The translations under genes were made by a program, and so were the position numbers. The notes beneath the pieces are model-generated. The model did no database searches. It saw nothing but the letters and a program-made list of their open reading frames with translations, and was not told where the DNA came from. From positions 4,278,001 through 4,342,000 of the forward strand of contig VNWV01000002.1 in assembly GCA_009801085.1 (NCBI GenBank): a stretch of 64,000 nucleotides of DNA, in the 5' to 3' direction. Numbering within the stretch: the stretch's first letter is position 1; each line of letters opens with the position of its first letter. This DNA is from Lasiodiplodia sp. COLG20. Its lineage: Eukaryota > Ascomycota > Dothideomycetes > Botryosphaeriales > Botryosphaeriaceae. Of this stretch, positions 10,301-21,500 are shown piece by piece.

Positions 10301-11691
10301 GCGCCGGAAAGAATAAAGGGATCCATCTTGCGGACACTGTGGCCAGCCTCCATTGCTCGGTAGACATCGTCAGCCGGAATCTTCTTCAGAAGATCGGATT
10401 CTCCAGTGGCGGAAGATTCGTCGCATTTGACGTTGTGACCCTCGATGAAGATGCCGTCGACGGGAACCATGTCGCCGGGTTCGAGAAGCATGATATCTCC
10501 AACGAGCACGTCATAAACCGAGATTTCCCTCGTCTTGCCGGACCGGATGACCTTGACCAACCGGTCGGATTTCTTTTTGTTGAGCTTCACGAATTGCCTT
10601 TCCTTCTGCCAGTCGTTCACAGCACCGACGACGACGACGATGGCAATAGCAACCATAATGGCAACACCTTCAACCCATTCCACCTTCGGCTCTCCGTCTT
10701 CGTGCTTTTGACCAAAAGTTTCGTAAAGTCCAAGAGCGAGCGAGATGATGGCGGCAATGGTAAGGAGAATCAGGACCTTATCGTTGTAAGCCATCCATGC
10801 TAGCTGCAAGATACTTTTAGGCTTCTTCTCGGGAAGTCGATTATCCGAGAAAATCCTCCTGCGGTCCGAATATGCGTGTGGCCTGGTTCCGTGCTTCTGA
10901 GAATGTGTTGTAGCAGTTCGCTGGAGGTTAGCACCCTTCTTATCAGTCTCGGTGGACGAAGGGGTGGTGGCCTCTTCGAAAGAAACATAGCCGTCAAGGT
11001 TTTCTTCATCCAAGCTGAGACCACTTTTACGGTCTGTCCTAAGCCCCTTGACCAACCCATTCAAGCCACCCAGCGCATGGAAGGCACCTAGACTTTTAGG
11101 ATTGTACAGCTTGGACAGCTGTCCAGGCGAGAAGGCGAACTTATTATCCTCCACTTCGAACGTGTGCTCCGTACCGGGGTCTGGTTTTAAGGCGTCGTGG
11201 TCATTAAGAATTTCGTCGTGACCGAGCTGTTGTTTATTCGTTGTCGTAGGGGAGGTATTGACGTAGGTCTCGGATGTACCCGTGACCGAGGACTGTCCAT
11301 TCTCCGTCTGCGAATCCAGCGAATTGCCGCGTGACCGCGCGTTCGGGACGGACAGAAAAACATTTGGATCGTGGCCCCAGCGGTTTGAGGGCGATGATAC
11401 ATTGTGGGGCGATGTAGGGCGATCCTGAGTGCTGTCGAACGAGTTCGGGTTACGCAGGTCGACAGGCGAAGAGCGAGTCTGGGACTGGGTGGAGAAGCTC
11501 GTTTCGGACCGCTGTGTCTGAACGGTGTGGATACTGTCGCTGAGGTTGCCTAGCGGCACGGCATTTCCCATGTCCGGGTTGTTGACAGCGGAGGTGTCTA
11601 TGGTTATTGTCGGGGCTCGCTGACGGCGGAACGGGCCAGGTGAGGAGGAGCTCTTGCGGCCCTCGGGGCTCGGGCTCTTTCTATCGGCCAT
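7399..11691 (-). CDS. PMC1: Vacuolar P-type Ca2+-transporting ATPase (PMCA/Pmc1 type)
   Basis: One uninterrupted frame of 1430 residues. P-type ATPase landmarks are in order: TGES (actuator, Glu431), PEGLP in TM4 (564-568), the phosphorylation site DKTGTLT (Asp607), KGASE of the nucleotide-binding domain (Lys757) and TGDGTNDAP (hinge, about 945-953). Transmembrane segments occur before TGES, around PEGLP and in the C-terminal third. A long Ser/Pro-rich N-terminus of about 270 residues precedes the first membrane segment, and an Arg/Ser-rich tail follows the last. PEGLP and the overall layout place it in the P2B calcium-pump class. In yeast Pmc1 moves cytosolic Ca2+ into the vacuole and is induced through calcineurin; regulation here is inferred only. 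Confidence 0.95.
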   Translation of the reverse strand: MADRKSPSPEGRKSSSSPGPFRRQRAPTITIDTSAVNNPDMGNAVPLGNLSDSIHTVQTQRSETSFSTQSQTRSSPVDLRNPNSFDSTQDRPTSPHNVSSPSNRWGHDPNVFLSVPNARSRGNSLDSQTENGQSSVTGTSETYVNTSPTTTNKQQLGHDEILNDHDALKPDPGTEHTFEVEDNKFAFSPGQLSKLYNPKSLGAFHALGGLNGLVKGLRTDRKSGLSLDEENLDGYVSFEEATTPSSTETDKKGANLQRTATTHSQKHGTRPHAYSDRRRIFSDNRLPEKKPKSILQLAWMAYNDKVLILLTIAAIISLALGLYETFGQKHEDGEPKVEWVEGVAIMVAIAIVVVVGAVNDWQKERQFVKLNKKKSDRLVKVIRSGKTREISVYDVLVGDIMLLEPGDMVPVDGIFIEGHNVKCDESSATGESDLLKKIPADDVYRAMEAGHSVRKMDPFILSGAKVSEGVGSFVVTATGVHSSYGKTMMALREDSEVTPLQSKLNVLAEYIAKLGGGSALLLFIVLFIEFLVRLKGSDASAEEKGQNFLDILIVAITVIVVAVPEGLPLAVTLALAFATTRMLKDNNLVRLLRSCETMGNATTVCSDKTGTLTQNKMTVVAGSLSTALRFGDRKVKNAAEQEDPANKGKQQSEDNGDDVSPSEFVSNLGEELKEIFKQSIVINSTAFEGEEDGKPAFIGSKTETALLNFARDYLGMGPVTTERSNANIVQLVPFDSGRKCMAAVVKLDDGRYRMYVKGASEILLAKADNIVDGTKDLSIRPLSSDVREMLTHLIETYASRSLRTIGFLYKDFEQWPPKGARALEDDASQANFDDVFNNMVFLGLVGIQDPLRDGVREAVQDCKKAGVFVRMVTGDNVLTAKAIAEDCGILVPGGIVMEGPKFRKLKKREMDQIIPKLCVLARSSPEDKRILVKRLKELGETVAVTGDGTNDAPALKTADIGFSMGIAGTEVAKEASAIILLDDNFSSIVKALLWGRAVNDAVKKFLQFQLTVNITAVLLTFVSAVASPDQTSVLTAVQLLWVNLIMDTFAALALATDPPTLSLLDRKPDPKSAPLITITMWKMIIGQAIYQLVVTFILYFAGKSILSYESDHEEDQLATLVFNTFVWMQIFNQVNNRRLDNKFNVFENIHRNYFFIFINLIMIGGQVMIVFVGGAAFSVTPLNGAQWGYSIVLGFLSLPVGVIIRLIPDELIISLIPDRFKRKPTPDLVLSDDYEWNQSLLEIRDELAFIKRIRGGRLSALKFKLQHPREAAREVFSRSRSSHSLPQTPNNERSDNEGGSPAPPTPISSHSRSRNRSRSNSAFGPAAAMAGIVAGSIAGWSPIERRDGENGEGGVSFARGRADIEAQEGVSVHSGTKNEDPVVVKDGPAPGVPPSQSNDTTPAFGVGPFADQPKMDNQEGGDGKPKDTQS

Positions 11692-14600
11692 GGCGGTTGC
11701 CTTCTCTCACCGGAAGATCTGAAGGGTTGCGCAGGTGTGGCGCGTGGGTCCTCGACGTGGTGGCTGAGAATTACGGAGGTGAGATGTGCATGGGTATACA
11801 AGAAGGAATAAGTAGGAAGGCTGCCTCGCAATGGGCTGTGTCGGAGTTAGCACGGTCGTCGACGAAGGCTGGTCCGGTAATCAAAAAATCGATTCCCGGC
11901 GAGGGTGCCTGCAGGGATTTCGAGCCAGGCGCCACGGTTGAACCAAGGCGGACTCGGGCAGCTGAAGCTTCGGTCGCCTCGCCACAGCCACGTTGGGGAG
12001 GAGAGGCCAAACAGTGGTGGGCGGTGCAGCGCTATGAGGGAGAGACTCACGGGGCCCGGAGTAGGGGAGCGGTTACGGTGCCTCGGCGTAACAGAATGAT
12101 GGCAAGGTGGCGATCGGCTGGTGAGAGCTCGCGGGGAAGGCGGCGGAGGTGAGCGGTGGGTAGGTGAGCACGATTGGGGCTATGCTACAAGCGAGCGGAG
12201 GCCATTCCAATGGAGATGCGGTCTGGAAGAGGAGGGCTGGCGGAGGGAATTGTCATGTGGCCAGAGGAGCGGAGCGGCCACTTGAAGCAGCGGCAGTCGC
12301 GAGCGTGGAGAAAGACCAACGGTGACAGCGGGCTGGCAACGGCAGGCTGGAGCGGGTGAGGGCGCACTAAGGAGTCCTAAGGCATGTGTCGTTGTATGGA
12401 GGAGACAGCGATGCGCCCAGAACAGCACTGCCTCACTCTAGGCCCGAAGCGACGTAGTTTCCGTGCGCCCCCTGCGCTCCGCGACGCCTGCGGCAAATCA
12501 TGAGAGCCACCCAGCGCTGGGCCAGCTGCGGGCTCAAGCCGCTCATGTTTACCCACCGCATGGCAGCATCTGCGTTGGCTGGTCGGACAGCTGGCCGGCT
12601 CGCTGGCGGCTGCCGGTGTACGCTGCAAACCAGCCAACGTGCCTGGGCGCCTAGAAGCGCTCTAGAAGCCAGATCCAATCTCGACGCTGACTCGCCAGCT
12701 CTTGCCAGCTCTGCGTCAGGCACTCCGCCGCGCCAATTGACTTTTCCGCCTCGCCTGCCAAGTGCTTTGCGCCAGCCAAGGCCGCGCGGCACCCCTTTCG
12801 CCGGGCAAGCGACGGTCCGCGCCTGCAGCGTCCTCTCCGCCGCTTGTTGTCGGTCGGCTATTGCACGCGACCGGATCGCTGCAAGGAAAAACCGCCCGCA
12901 CCGCCACCATCGCCACCACCGCCACACCCTCGCGACCGTCCGGCCGCCTCTCATTCCGCCACCCTCCCGACCAATGGGCCCAGCCCGGGGCTCGGTGATT
13001 CAGCTGGGCGCTTCCGAACCTTGGCTGGCTGTACCTCTGCCAGCTCCTCCACCAAGCGCCGGCCTGGCCGGCATTGGCATCGTCAGAGGCAATTACACTT
13101 GACATACCTATCAATTTCACCGGCAATGTGACACGCTCGGCGTGTGCGAAATAATCTTCCGCCTCCCACACCTTTTGCACCGCCTCCCGAACACAGCAAC
13201 GCAACCAGCGAGTCGTTAGGCTACACACGCTTCCGTTGGGCACGCCTCGTCACCGCTAGTTTCTCTTCAGGCGAACCGACAGTTGCTTGGCCGTCGTCTT
13301 TGCTCGCATTTGAAACGGCGAGGAAAATAGGGGAGGTTTCATCCTGCGAGCGATCATCTTCCAGATTGTTTTCTGGAAAGGCGCCTCCTGCTCATCTGGT
13401 GATGCCTGGCAGGCTTTCTCCGCGCTTTGCGCAATATCGTCAAAGCCCCGATCAGCCCGCGTGGCTCGGATTATGCGGTCAGCCTCGCAATAAAACCCAT
13501 ACGGTCTTGGTCCGTAGGAGCAACAATGCGGCCGTGCTACCGCGGCGGGATTCTGCGATAATCTCGCATCGCGATCTCGTCTGACATCCCGCTTTCGTAT
13601 TGGAAGTCAAGTCTTGGGCGCAACTGCGCCGACTTTGAGCTAAAAGCCGTCCTCGCATTTGCCGTCTCGGGCCAAGGCTGCCTGCGTGCAAAGCATCCCC
13701 TAGAGACCGTCAAGAAAGCCTTGGTCATGGACACCAAGGCCGATCTTCTTAGCAAAGTCTGGAACGCCGCCATCTCTTGCCTAGTTGGGCTATCCCGGCG
13801 ACCATCGCACATGATTTTCCGACGTTATTTCACCGTCTTCGTCAGAGAAAACGGAAATAGGAAACGTAAAGCGAGGCGGGCTTGTCCATCAAGACTTGCG
13901 GTCAGCGAGACGACTCCTTTTCGAGTCGCTTCCGCTGGCCCAACAGCCCCCAACTGGACTAGAGACGCGCACCTACCGCGCGCCGTGCCATCAGTAGCGT
14001 TGGCCGCTTTGGCTCAGCATCGATGACGTTATGGCAATATCGACGACCTACGCTAACAACTAGATGCAGCTCTCATGGCTGTCTGATGTAGAGGTCGACT
14101 GCAGTCCAGCTAACGCTACGGCCTGACTGAATCAAGGTCTGAAAGAAGCTTCTGCAGTCCAAGGCTTTGTTGAGAAGACAAAATGCTCCGCCACAACCCC
14201 TCTCCACACCGTCCCACCTATCACAACGAATGCACGCCAACCGTTGGCTGTGGCCCTCTTTTGCACAATGGTGGGGGGCCAGTGGATCTCGAGCCTGCTG
14301 ATGTGCTGGTTCTCCAAGACGAAGGTGTCATGAAAGCTCCGCCACGGTCACAGGCTTCTCAAATTCATGCTGTAACGGTGTAAGACCACAAAACACTTTT
14401 GACAAAGAAACCCTACATTTCGTACTAGCGCCAAACCGAGACCATCCAATTTCCAACGTGCAGCTCTCGTGCAACATGAGGGAATATCATATACTAGGTC
14501 GTCAGTCCCGGCCGGTTCACGACTTCTCCAACACTTTTTTTTTCGCTCCCCAGATCCACTCTTGTGCAGCTTTCCTAATATTGACCTCCCTTAAACCTAG

Positions 14601-14931
14601 TCTTTCGAGCTGCAGCAAATTTTGAGGCATTTTTCTCTCCCCTGTGCGACGCATCCAATGGTACCCAAGCATAATGGCCCCCTGCAAATTGTTGCCAAGT
14701 AGACTTATAAGAGACCCTATCGCTTGGCGCAGAAGGAGGCTGTGCAGACCATGAACCGGTGGCACCCGACTTTCCTTTCAAATCAAATGAGTGAAGCACA
14801 CCACCACGCAAGGACTTGATTACCGAAACAACACGATTTCATTTTTCTGTCGGGGGTGGGGGAAAGAGCAAAACCTTGTGGGGCAACGACTGCGGCCATT
14901 ATTGTGGCTATGTTCCTGTCTTTTACTTCGA
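11692..14931. other. 3.2 kb region without a supported gene, upstream of PMC1
   Basis: This is the longest gap in the window, between the PMC1 start and the 3' end of the MFS gene. The PMC1-proximal part (about 11.7-13.1 kb) is very GC-rich; the distal part (about 14.0-14.9 kb) is less so. Open frames on both strands reach 200 codons, but their translations are rich in Arg, Ala, Trp and Cys with no domain, as expected of GC-rich non-coding DNA. It may be a long promoter/5' UTR, or hold a non-coding transcript or a fast-evolving gene that I cannot recognise. Confidence 0.4.
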
Positions 14932-17041
14932 CTACCGCTTTCTGTTGCCGAGACGAGGCAGCTTTATTGGTATTACTAGGGCATTGACGATGACGAACAG
15001 TACGATGGCGGACGCGAAGACATAGCGGAGGCTGTGCTCATATGACCGAATAACTGCGAGCGCGGAGGCGTCAGTCTCACACCGGGACATTCTGTTTGCT
15101 AAGATTGTTGCCTGGCCGGAATAGACGCGGATGTTGCGTGAGGATACAGCGGGCAGCACGAACGCAAGGTTTGTGCTTAGGTGAGCGAGATTCGGCCGGG
15201 AAAATGTACTACTCACCTTCCATCCGGTGTTCCTGAGTAAGGTCGAATATGGCACGGACGGATTTACGGACACGTAGGATGATCTGATGAGCATCGTCAG
15301 CGACTTACGACGCATTTTCGCGAGAGGCAATGCCGTGTCAACAAGAGGCTGTGCCCCAACTTACCTCCTGCTTCTCTGGTCCGGTGACATATCGTTCCAG
15401 ATTGACCGATAGTGCATTCTGCACGATTAGGCTACTGATGGAGACGCCGAACACCGTTCCAAGGCTCCTGAAGAGGCTGAGCGTGCTCGTCATCACGGCT
15501 TGGTCCTCCTGCGTGCTGGTTGCCAGCACAGCTAACGACGTTGCTGGGTACGAAAGCCCCAGTCCTGTACTGACTGGGACTACGAAAACGGTGGCAAGCC
15601 ATGTTGGGATGCCGTCCCACATGATCGTTAGGCAGATGGATCCCACCAGCGCAATCAGTGAGCCGCCCACGATCAGCTCCTTCATGCGGCGCGTGTACGT
15701 CATGATGAAACCGGAGGAGACACCACAGATCATGACGGCGAGCGACGGAGCCGCCATACGGAAGCCAGACTGCGACGCCGAGTCGAGCTTGACGGCTTGG
15801 AAGTAGAGCGGAGCATTGAAGATGACCGTGTTGCTCCCAATCGACGAGAAGAAGTTGGAAAAGACGAGGTTGCCTCTCGGCGCCGTGAAGAGCATCGCCA
15901 ACGGCATGACTGGCCGCCCGGCTTTACCCTCTACCCGGATGAGGAAGAATCCCGCGAGGATGGATATGCAGAGGGAAGTGATGACGAAAGGATGCTTCCA
16001 CGACAAAACATTGCCGCCCAGGTTGAGCCCTAGGATCATGAAAGCAGCTGATATTGTTAGGAGAAGCGAACCTAGCAAATCGAACGTCTTGATGTGCTGA
16101 AAGGCACTCTTGTCCGAGTTCTTGGCCAAGTTCGGACCAAGTGTGTTCGGCATGATGATTGCAGCAGCCACAAGAATCAGCAACTGGACAGGAATCTGTA
16201 TGCCAAACGTCCATCGCCAGCCCAGCGTATCGCAGAGAAAGCCCCCGAACGCGGCACCGCAAGCCTGTCCAAGTCCGAAGAAAAGATTGATGTAGGCTTG
16301 ATAATTGCCCCGAATTTCAATCGGCACCATGTCGTTTGTCAGAATGGAACCCATCGCCAGGACACCGCCGGCACCCAGACCGCAGAACGCTCTCGCAGCA
16401 ATGAAGCTTCCAATGCTCTGAGCAAGAGCGCACCATGCCGTCGTAATGACGAACATGACGAGCGAGAAGAGGTAGATTGGCCGGCGGCCAATCGTATCGG
16501 ACACACGAGCTAGAAGAGGCTGAAATGCTGTAGAGGTAAGAAGGAAGGCCGTTGAAAGCCATGATGCCGAGTTGGAAGACTTGAAGTAAGAGGTTATAAC
16601 CGGGTGGCTCGAGGCCATCAAGGTGGAATCGAAGCATGCTACCTGCATTGTTCTCTTAGTTCACCGAAAAGCCTTACTTGCTGGGATCCTATCGCATGTC
16701 TCCTAGCACAGCGTTGTGTTACAACTTACAAAGTATTGCAGCAGAACTCCTCCAAAAATGAGCCAAAACTTGGTCACGCTCACGCCCCCAAGGTACGGCG
16801 AATCGTTGCTTCTATTGCTCTCGTCTTCAGGCGCAGGCTCTGAAAGCACTGCCTCCTCAGCGCCGGGGGCCAGGTTCAGGCCGTCAGCCGGATGGCTGCT
16901 GACCCTGTACAGTCCCGGGGAATTGGATCTGTCTCCAGTGCGGGGTGCGTCGACATACGGCGGGGCCTGAGCAGCCCCGTTGCTGGATGCGGCATTCAGA
17001 AGAGGCGTCCGCTCTGAAGCTGGCGCATCTACGTCAGGCAT
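14932..17041 (-). CDS. MFS transporter, vacuolar Vba/Fnx1-like
   Basis: Four exons: 17041-16730, 16642-15365, 15283-15217 and 15053-14932, giving 592 residues. A hydrophilic N-terminus with ERTPLL (10-15, resembling acidic dileucine vacuolar sorting signals) is followed by FWLIFGGVLLQYFVACFDSTLMASSHPVI, the first helix and loop of the drug:H+ antiporter-2 class of MFS proteins. The loop 2-3 motif is ARVSDTIGRR, and about 14 hydrophobic segments can be counted. The last exon supplies SYEHSLRYVF plus a final helix and a basic tail. Relatives include yeast Vba proteins, which move basic amino acids into the vacuole, and Fnx1 of fission yeast; the substrate here is unknown. The gene is divergent from the glutamine amidotransferase gene 412 bp away. 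Confidence 0.85.
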
Positions 17042-17453
17042 GGCGGAGATCACCAGTGGGGAAGATGAAGAGTTATGGTGGTGGGAAAAATGGAGCACTG
17101 GAGGAGCAGCAAGCGCTTGCCCCCAACATATAAGCACCAAGCTAAGCGAGCTGTCTACGGCACGTTTTGGCAGATGTCGTGACCGTGAGGGTGACTGTGA
17201 CTATGCCTGGTGTCAAAGGGCGCAGCGCCGAACGGCGAAAAAGCTCGGCTGTGGTGGACGCAGCAGCGCATCGCTCACTGGCCAGGCGGGGCAAGGCCGC
17301 CGGCAAGCCCTGGCTGGCGGCCTATCAGCGCCGGCTTCGGACATTGAAAACGCGATAACTGCCATTCGACCATTGACCAGCCCTACAAACCCTCGAACCG
17401 CCGTTGCATTTGCATATCGTCGTCCCGGTGTCCCCAGAGCAGTCGCCGCCACT
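17042..17453. promoter_or_regulatory. Divergent promoter region, MFS transporter / glutamine amidotransferase
   Basis: This 412-base spacer lies between two start codons facing away from each other. No specific binding site could be assigned by eye. Confidence 0.4.
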
Positions 17454-18510
17454 ATGAAGCCTCCGTTCCGGATAGCCGTGCTTGAGTGCGACACGCCGCT
17501 GCCCGATGTCGTCAACGAATTCGGCACCTATGGCCCCATTTTCGAACGCCTGCTGAAGGCTGGCGCCGACGGTCTGGGCCAGCCCGACGTGATAACTTCC
17601 AAGGACTTGCAGGTTTCCTTCTACCACGTTGTCGACAACGAGGAGGCATACCCCTCTCTCGACGATGTAGACGCCGTTCTCCTGACCGGATCCAGTGAGT
17701 TCTTTGAGTGGCTTGGAGTCGCTGTTTTGGGTTACTCATTGTTCGCCGCATGCAGAGCACAACTCGTTTGACGACAAGCCTTGGATCCTCAAGCTTGTCG
17801 ATTTCACCAAGAAGGTTCTCGCCCAGGACCGCGTGCGCCTGATCGGTATCTGCTTTGGCCACCAGATCATTGGCCGCGCCTTGGGCGTTAAGGTTGACAG
17901 GAGCACGACCGGATGGGAGGTGTCCGTCCTGCCCTTTACTTTGACGGAGAAAGGCAAGGAGCTATTTAAGAAAGACACGATTGTAAGTTCTCCCCCCTGC
18001 GGAGGAGTTGCCGGGAAGGGAGATGATTGCAGGACAGGCGAGGGTTATGCGCGGGTGGCCGGACTTGCTCGCTGCAAGATGTATGCAAGACCGTCCTTGC
18101 GTGTTGCAGCAGCGCACGTGTGCGGAGTTGAGACCGGACCGCCTCTGCAACCCTTGGCCGAGAAACCTCGCTATTCCTAGCAGCATTGTATTAGGCGGCC
18201 AGCTCATGCAAGCATGCAGAACATCCACCAAATGCACCGCGACATCGTCTACGAGTATCCTGCCGGCATCGAGGCGCTGGGCCACTCGCCGCTCTGCGAG
18301 GTCCAAGGCATGTATGCCAAGGGCCGGCTGATCACGGTGCAGGGACACCCGGAGTTCAACGAGAAAATCATGGTGGTGATCCTCAAGGCGCGGCACGAGA
18401 ACGGTATCTTCGACGACGAGCTATTTAAAGAGTCGCTGGGACGGGCGCCGCAGCCGCATGACGGACTGGTGATTTCGCAGGCATTCATCCGGTTCCTGCT
18501 TGAGGACTAG
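17454..18510 (+). CDS. Class I glutamine amidotransferase-like protein
   Basis: Three exons, 17454-17694, 17756-17982 and 18220-18510, giving 252 residues. The fold is a free-standing GATase1 domain: LLTGSKHNSFDD (oxyanion region), nucleophile motif GICFGHQ with Cys113, and VQGHPEF with His199 and Glu201 completing the triad. No synthase domain is attached and no partner synthase gene is adjacent. The closest type is the fungal cytosolic family that includes yeast YLR126C-like proteins, whose substrate is poorly defined. The 237-bp second intron is longer than is usual here. The start lies 412 bp from the divergent MFS gene. Confidence 0.88.
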
Positions 18511-19185
18511 TTTTAGCATGCACAGTAGGGCAGACAAATGGCAGAGCTGCGTGCGGAGCAATAATTTGCCTGTGTTTCAAGGAAACGGCGGGAGATGATG
18601 TCAGTGTGGCCGCTGTCGCTCGCGTGCTGGCCGCTGGCCCCACGGGTCGCCCCCCTTTGTCCCTCGCCTACCCTTTCTGCACGCCCCTTGTCGTGCGGCG
18701 TTTTTGACCATCGGCGCCGCCGCGCTCCTTAGGCTGGCGTGCGACAGTCGGCGTCTCTCCGCGCGCAGCTGACGGGCAGCAGAGAGACGCAGCCGCCAAT
18801 CGTTTGGCGCACGCAGCACGACAGGTCAAGCTCCAGTAGTGTGTCGGGGTGCAGCATTCGCTGCCGCAGCGGCCGTTTGTCGAGGGTGGCGTCGATCGCG
18901 CCGACGCCCAGAATAGTGAGGGCGGGCCTTGCTTGGCTAGGTGTACGCGTACGCCACCATCCCAGACACGAGCAACCTAGCAATCTTCCCTATCTCTTCC
19001 CTCTCCACATTCTCTCCACTATCGACCACGCCCTGTGCACGAAGGCGCCCTCCTAATTTCGCCTGTCACTCGCTCCTCGCCCGGACACTTTCTTATCTTG
19101 CGCCTGGTGCCATGTCCACTCGCTCTCCTCAACCCGCACCTGCATAGCCGCCGTCGTATTCGCCGCACAGCGCACCAGCTTCCAG
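18511..19185. promoter_or_regulatory. Spacer upstream of the Golgi apyrase gene
   Basis: Holds the amidotransferase 3' end and the apyrase promoter. It is GC-rich around 18.6-18.9 kb and pyrimidine-rich closer to the apyrase start. No gene recognised. Confidence 0.4.
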
Positions 19186-21500
19186 ATGGGCAAGTGTACG
19201 TCTCCACCTCCACACGCTGCCCCGCGAGTCCACACTGACACTGCGCAGGGAGATATGGCGTCATCCTCGACGCTGGGTCGTCGGTGAGTGCGCTTCCTTT
19301 CAGCCCAGTCGCGAGACAGGCTGCTGACGTGCCATGGTACTAGGGGACTCGTGTCTACACCTACCGATGGCTCAACCCTTCGAGAGCCCGCCTCGACGCC
19401 TCTGAGGACGAATTGAGGCGCCTGCCCAAGCTAAAGACGAAGAAAGAGTGGACGCACAAAATTCACCCAGGTATGATGCCGCGCTAGCATTCACCGACGG
19501 CCACCTCGCTCATGCTTTGTTGCGCAAAAGGGATCTCGACTTTTGGCGAAACCCCCGAGCTTGTGGGGCCGGACCATCTACAGCAGTTGTTCGATCATGC
19601 GCTCGATGTCGTGCCCGCGGACGAGGTTGAAAACACCCCCCTGTTCCTCCTGGCGACCGCCGGCATGCGCTTGCTTCCCGAGAACCAGCGCGCCGCTGTC
19701 TTGAACGAGGTTTGCGCATATGCGCGCGAAAACACGAGGTTCCAGCTCCCCGACTGCGATCTACACATTCAGGTGATACCCGGAGAGACTGAAGGCCTGT
19801 ACGGCTGGATCGCCGCAAATTATCTTCTGGGCGGATTCGATGAACCGAAGCAGCACGACCATGGAAAAGATCACCATACGTACGGATTCCTGGATATGGG
19901 TGGAGCTTCAGCGCAAATCGCATTTGCGCCGAACGCGACTGAAGCTGACAAGCACGCCAACGACCTGAAACTGCTGCGCCTGAGGACTCTGGATGGTTCG
20001 CCCTCGGAATACAAGGTCTTCGTCACAACATGGCTCGGTTTTGGTGTTAATGAGGCTAGGAGGAGATACGTCGAGGCACTGCTGGAGGCTTCACCTGACG
20101 CTACAGAACTCCCGGATCCCTGCGTTCCTGAAGGCCTCCAGGTCACAACCAAGGGAAAGCCAGTGGAGCCTGGGTCTGACGAGGACAAGGACCTGGCGCC
20201 TCATCTCATTGGCACCGGTAAGTTCACCGAATGCTTGAGCAAGACGTTTCCTCTCCTCGACAAAGATGCGCCTTGCCCTGATGCGCCCTGCCTTTTGCAT
20301 GGTGTCCATGTTCCTGCAATCGATTTCGACGTCAATCACTTCGTCGGCGTCTCCGAATACTGGCATACAACGCACGAAATCTTCGAGATGGGACACAAGG
20401 ACAAAGCATACGATTTCAAGACCTACCAAGAACGAGTCAACGAGTTCTGCAGCAAACCATGGGAAGAGATTGAAGCTGGCATTAGCAAACACCAATGGGG
20501 CAAGAAGGTGGATGAGACTACCGCTTTGGAAGTCTGTTTCAAGGCATCGTGGCTCATTAATGTCTTGCATGACGGCATTGGAGTTCCTCGGACTGGTCTT
20601 GAAGAGATGACACCTGGAATTAACGGCACCAAGGCAGTGCTGGACAAGACCAAAGAGAAGGGCTACCGAGATCCTTTCCAAGCCGTCAATAAGATTGACG
20701 GCACTGAAGTCAGCTGGACGCTTGGAAAGATGGTCCTCTATGCTGCAAGCCAGGTCGAGACGGAACCAGAGGCGTTGGCTGTGGGTTTTGGCAGCAACAA
20801 GCCTGGAATCCCGTCAGATTTCCAATATGCTGGCGGCAAATTCACCAGTCTGCCTGGCGACCTGGACGATGAGTTGGACGACTGGCACGACACGCTGCTC
20901 AGAGACTCGCCACGCCGCATCCCTGGCTTCATCCTGTTCATGTTCATTGTCATGCTCGCCCTCTACTTCCTCTGCGGTCGCGATCGTCGGAACAGATTCT
21001 CTAGGAAAACGCGCGGGCTCTTTTCACGCGGATCGCCGAAGCGCAAGCCGGGACCTGGATTGGGTGGAAAGCTTTTCTCACGCAACAGCAGCAGCCCGAC
21101 TTACGAACGTGTCTTGGAGAGTGGCATCGAGGACTTCGAGCTGGCGGACAACGCCGATGGCGTGGACTCGTATCACTCGGATTCCAGCAGCGATGGCAGC
21201 CACAGCAAGGTCGGGCACACTTCTGGATGGGCCACCCCACAACTCACGAGATTGCCTGGTGGGAGCAAATTCGACATTGGACCTGGATACTTTGAGAACA
21301 TTGTCTCGCAAGGACAGGGTCTCGGTATTGCTTCACCCTACGGCGGCAACGCAATGGAACGTGGCGGCCTGATGGCGCGTGTGGACTCTCGAGAACGACT
21401 GGCGCCCTTGGGCGCCGTGGGCAGATCGAGGAGTCGCAACGGAAGTCCGATCCGAGGCAGGAGTCCGCTCATGACTCCTTTCAAGGAGTCTGTGGATTGA
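19186..21500 (+). CDS. YND1: Golgi apyrase, GDA1/CD39 nucleoside phosphatase (Ynd1-type)
   Basis: Four exons: 19186-19195, 19249-19283, 19344-19470 and 19531-21500, giving 713 residues. The first coding exon is only 10 nt. The joined N-terminus MGKWRYGVILDAGSSGTR contains apyrase conserved region 1 (DAGSSGTR, 11-18). ACR2 is LLATAGMR, ACR3 is GETEGLYGWIAAN, and ACR4 is FLDMGGASAQIAF. A single transmembrane helix lies near the C-terminus (about 522-542, FILFMFIVMLALYFL), followed by a basic Ser/Arg-rich cytosolic tail of about 170 residues. Such enzymes hydrolyse GDP/UDP in the Golgi lumen, producing the NMP exchanged for nucleotide sugars in glycosylation. The C-terminal rather than N-terminal anchor separates it from Gda1. 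Confidence 0.92.

Noticed and set aside
12898..12930. CCACC/CGCC-rich stretch as a tandem repeat array
   Set aside because: Irregular low-complexity DNA without a constant unit.
12433..13584. Several open frames of 140-200 codons in the PMC1 upstream region
   Set aside because: GC-rich composition gives long frames on both strands. None has a domain or splice-compatible neighbours.
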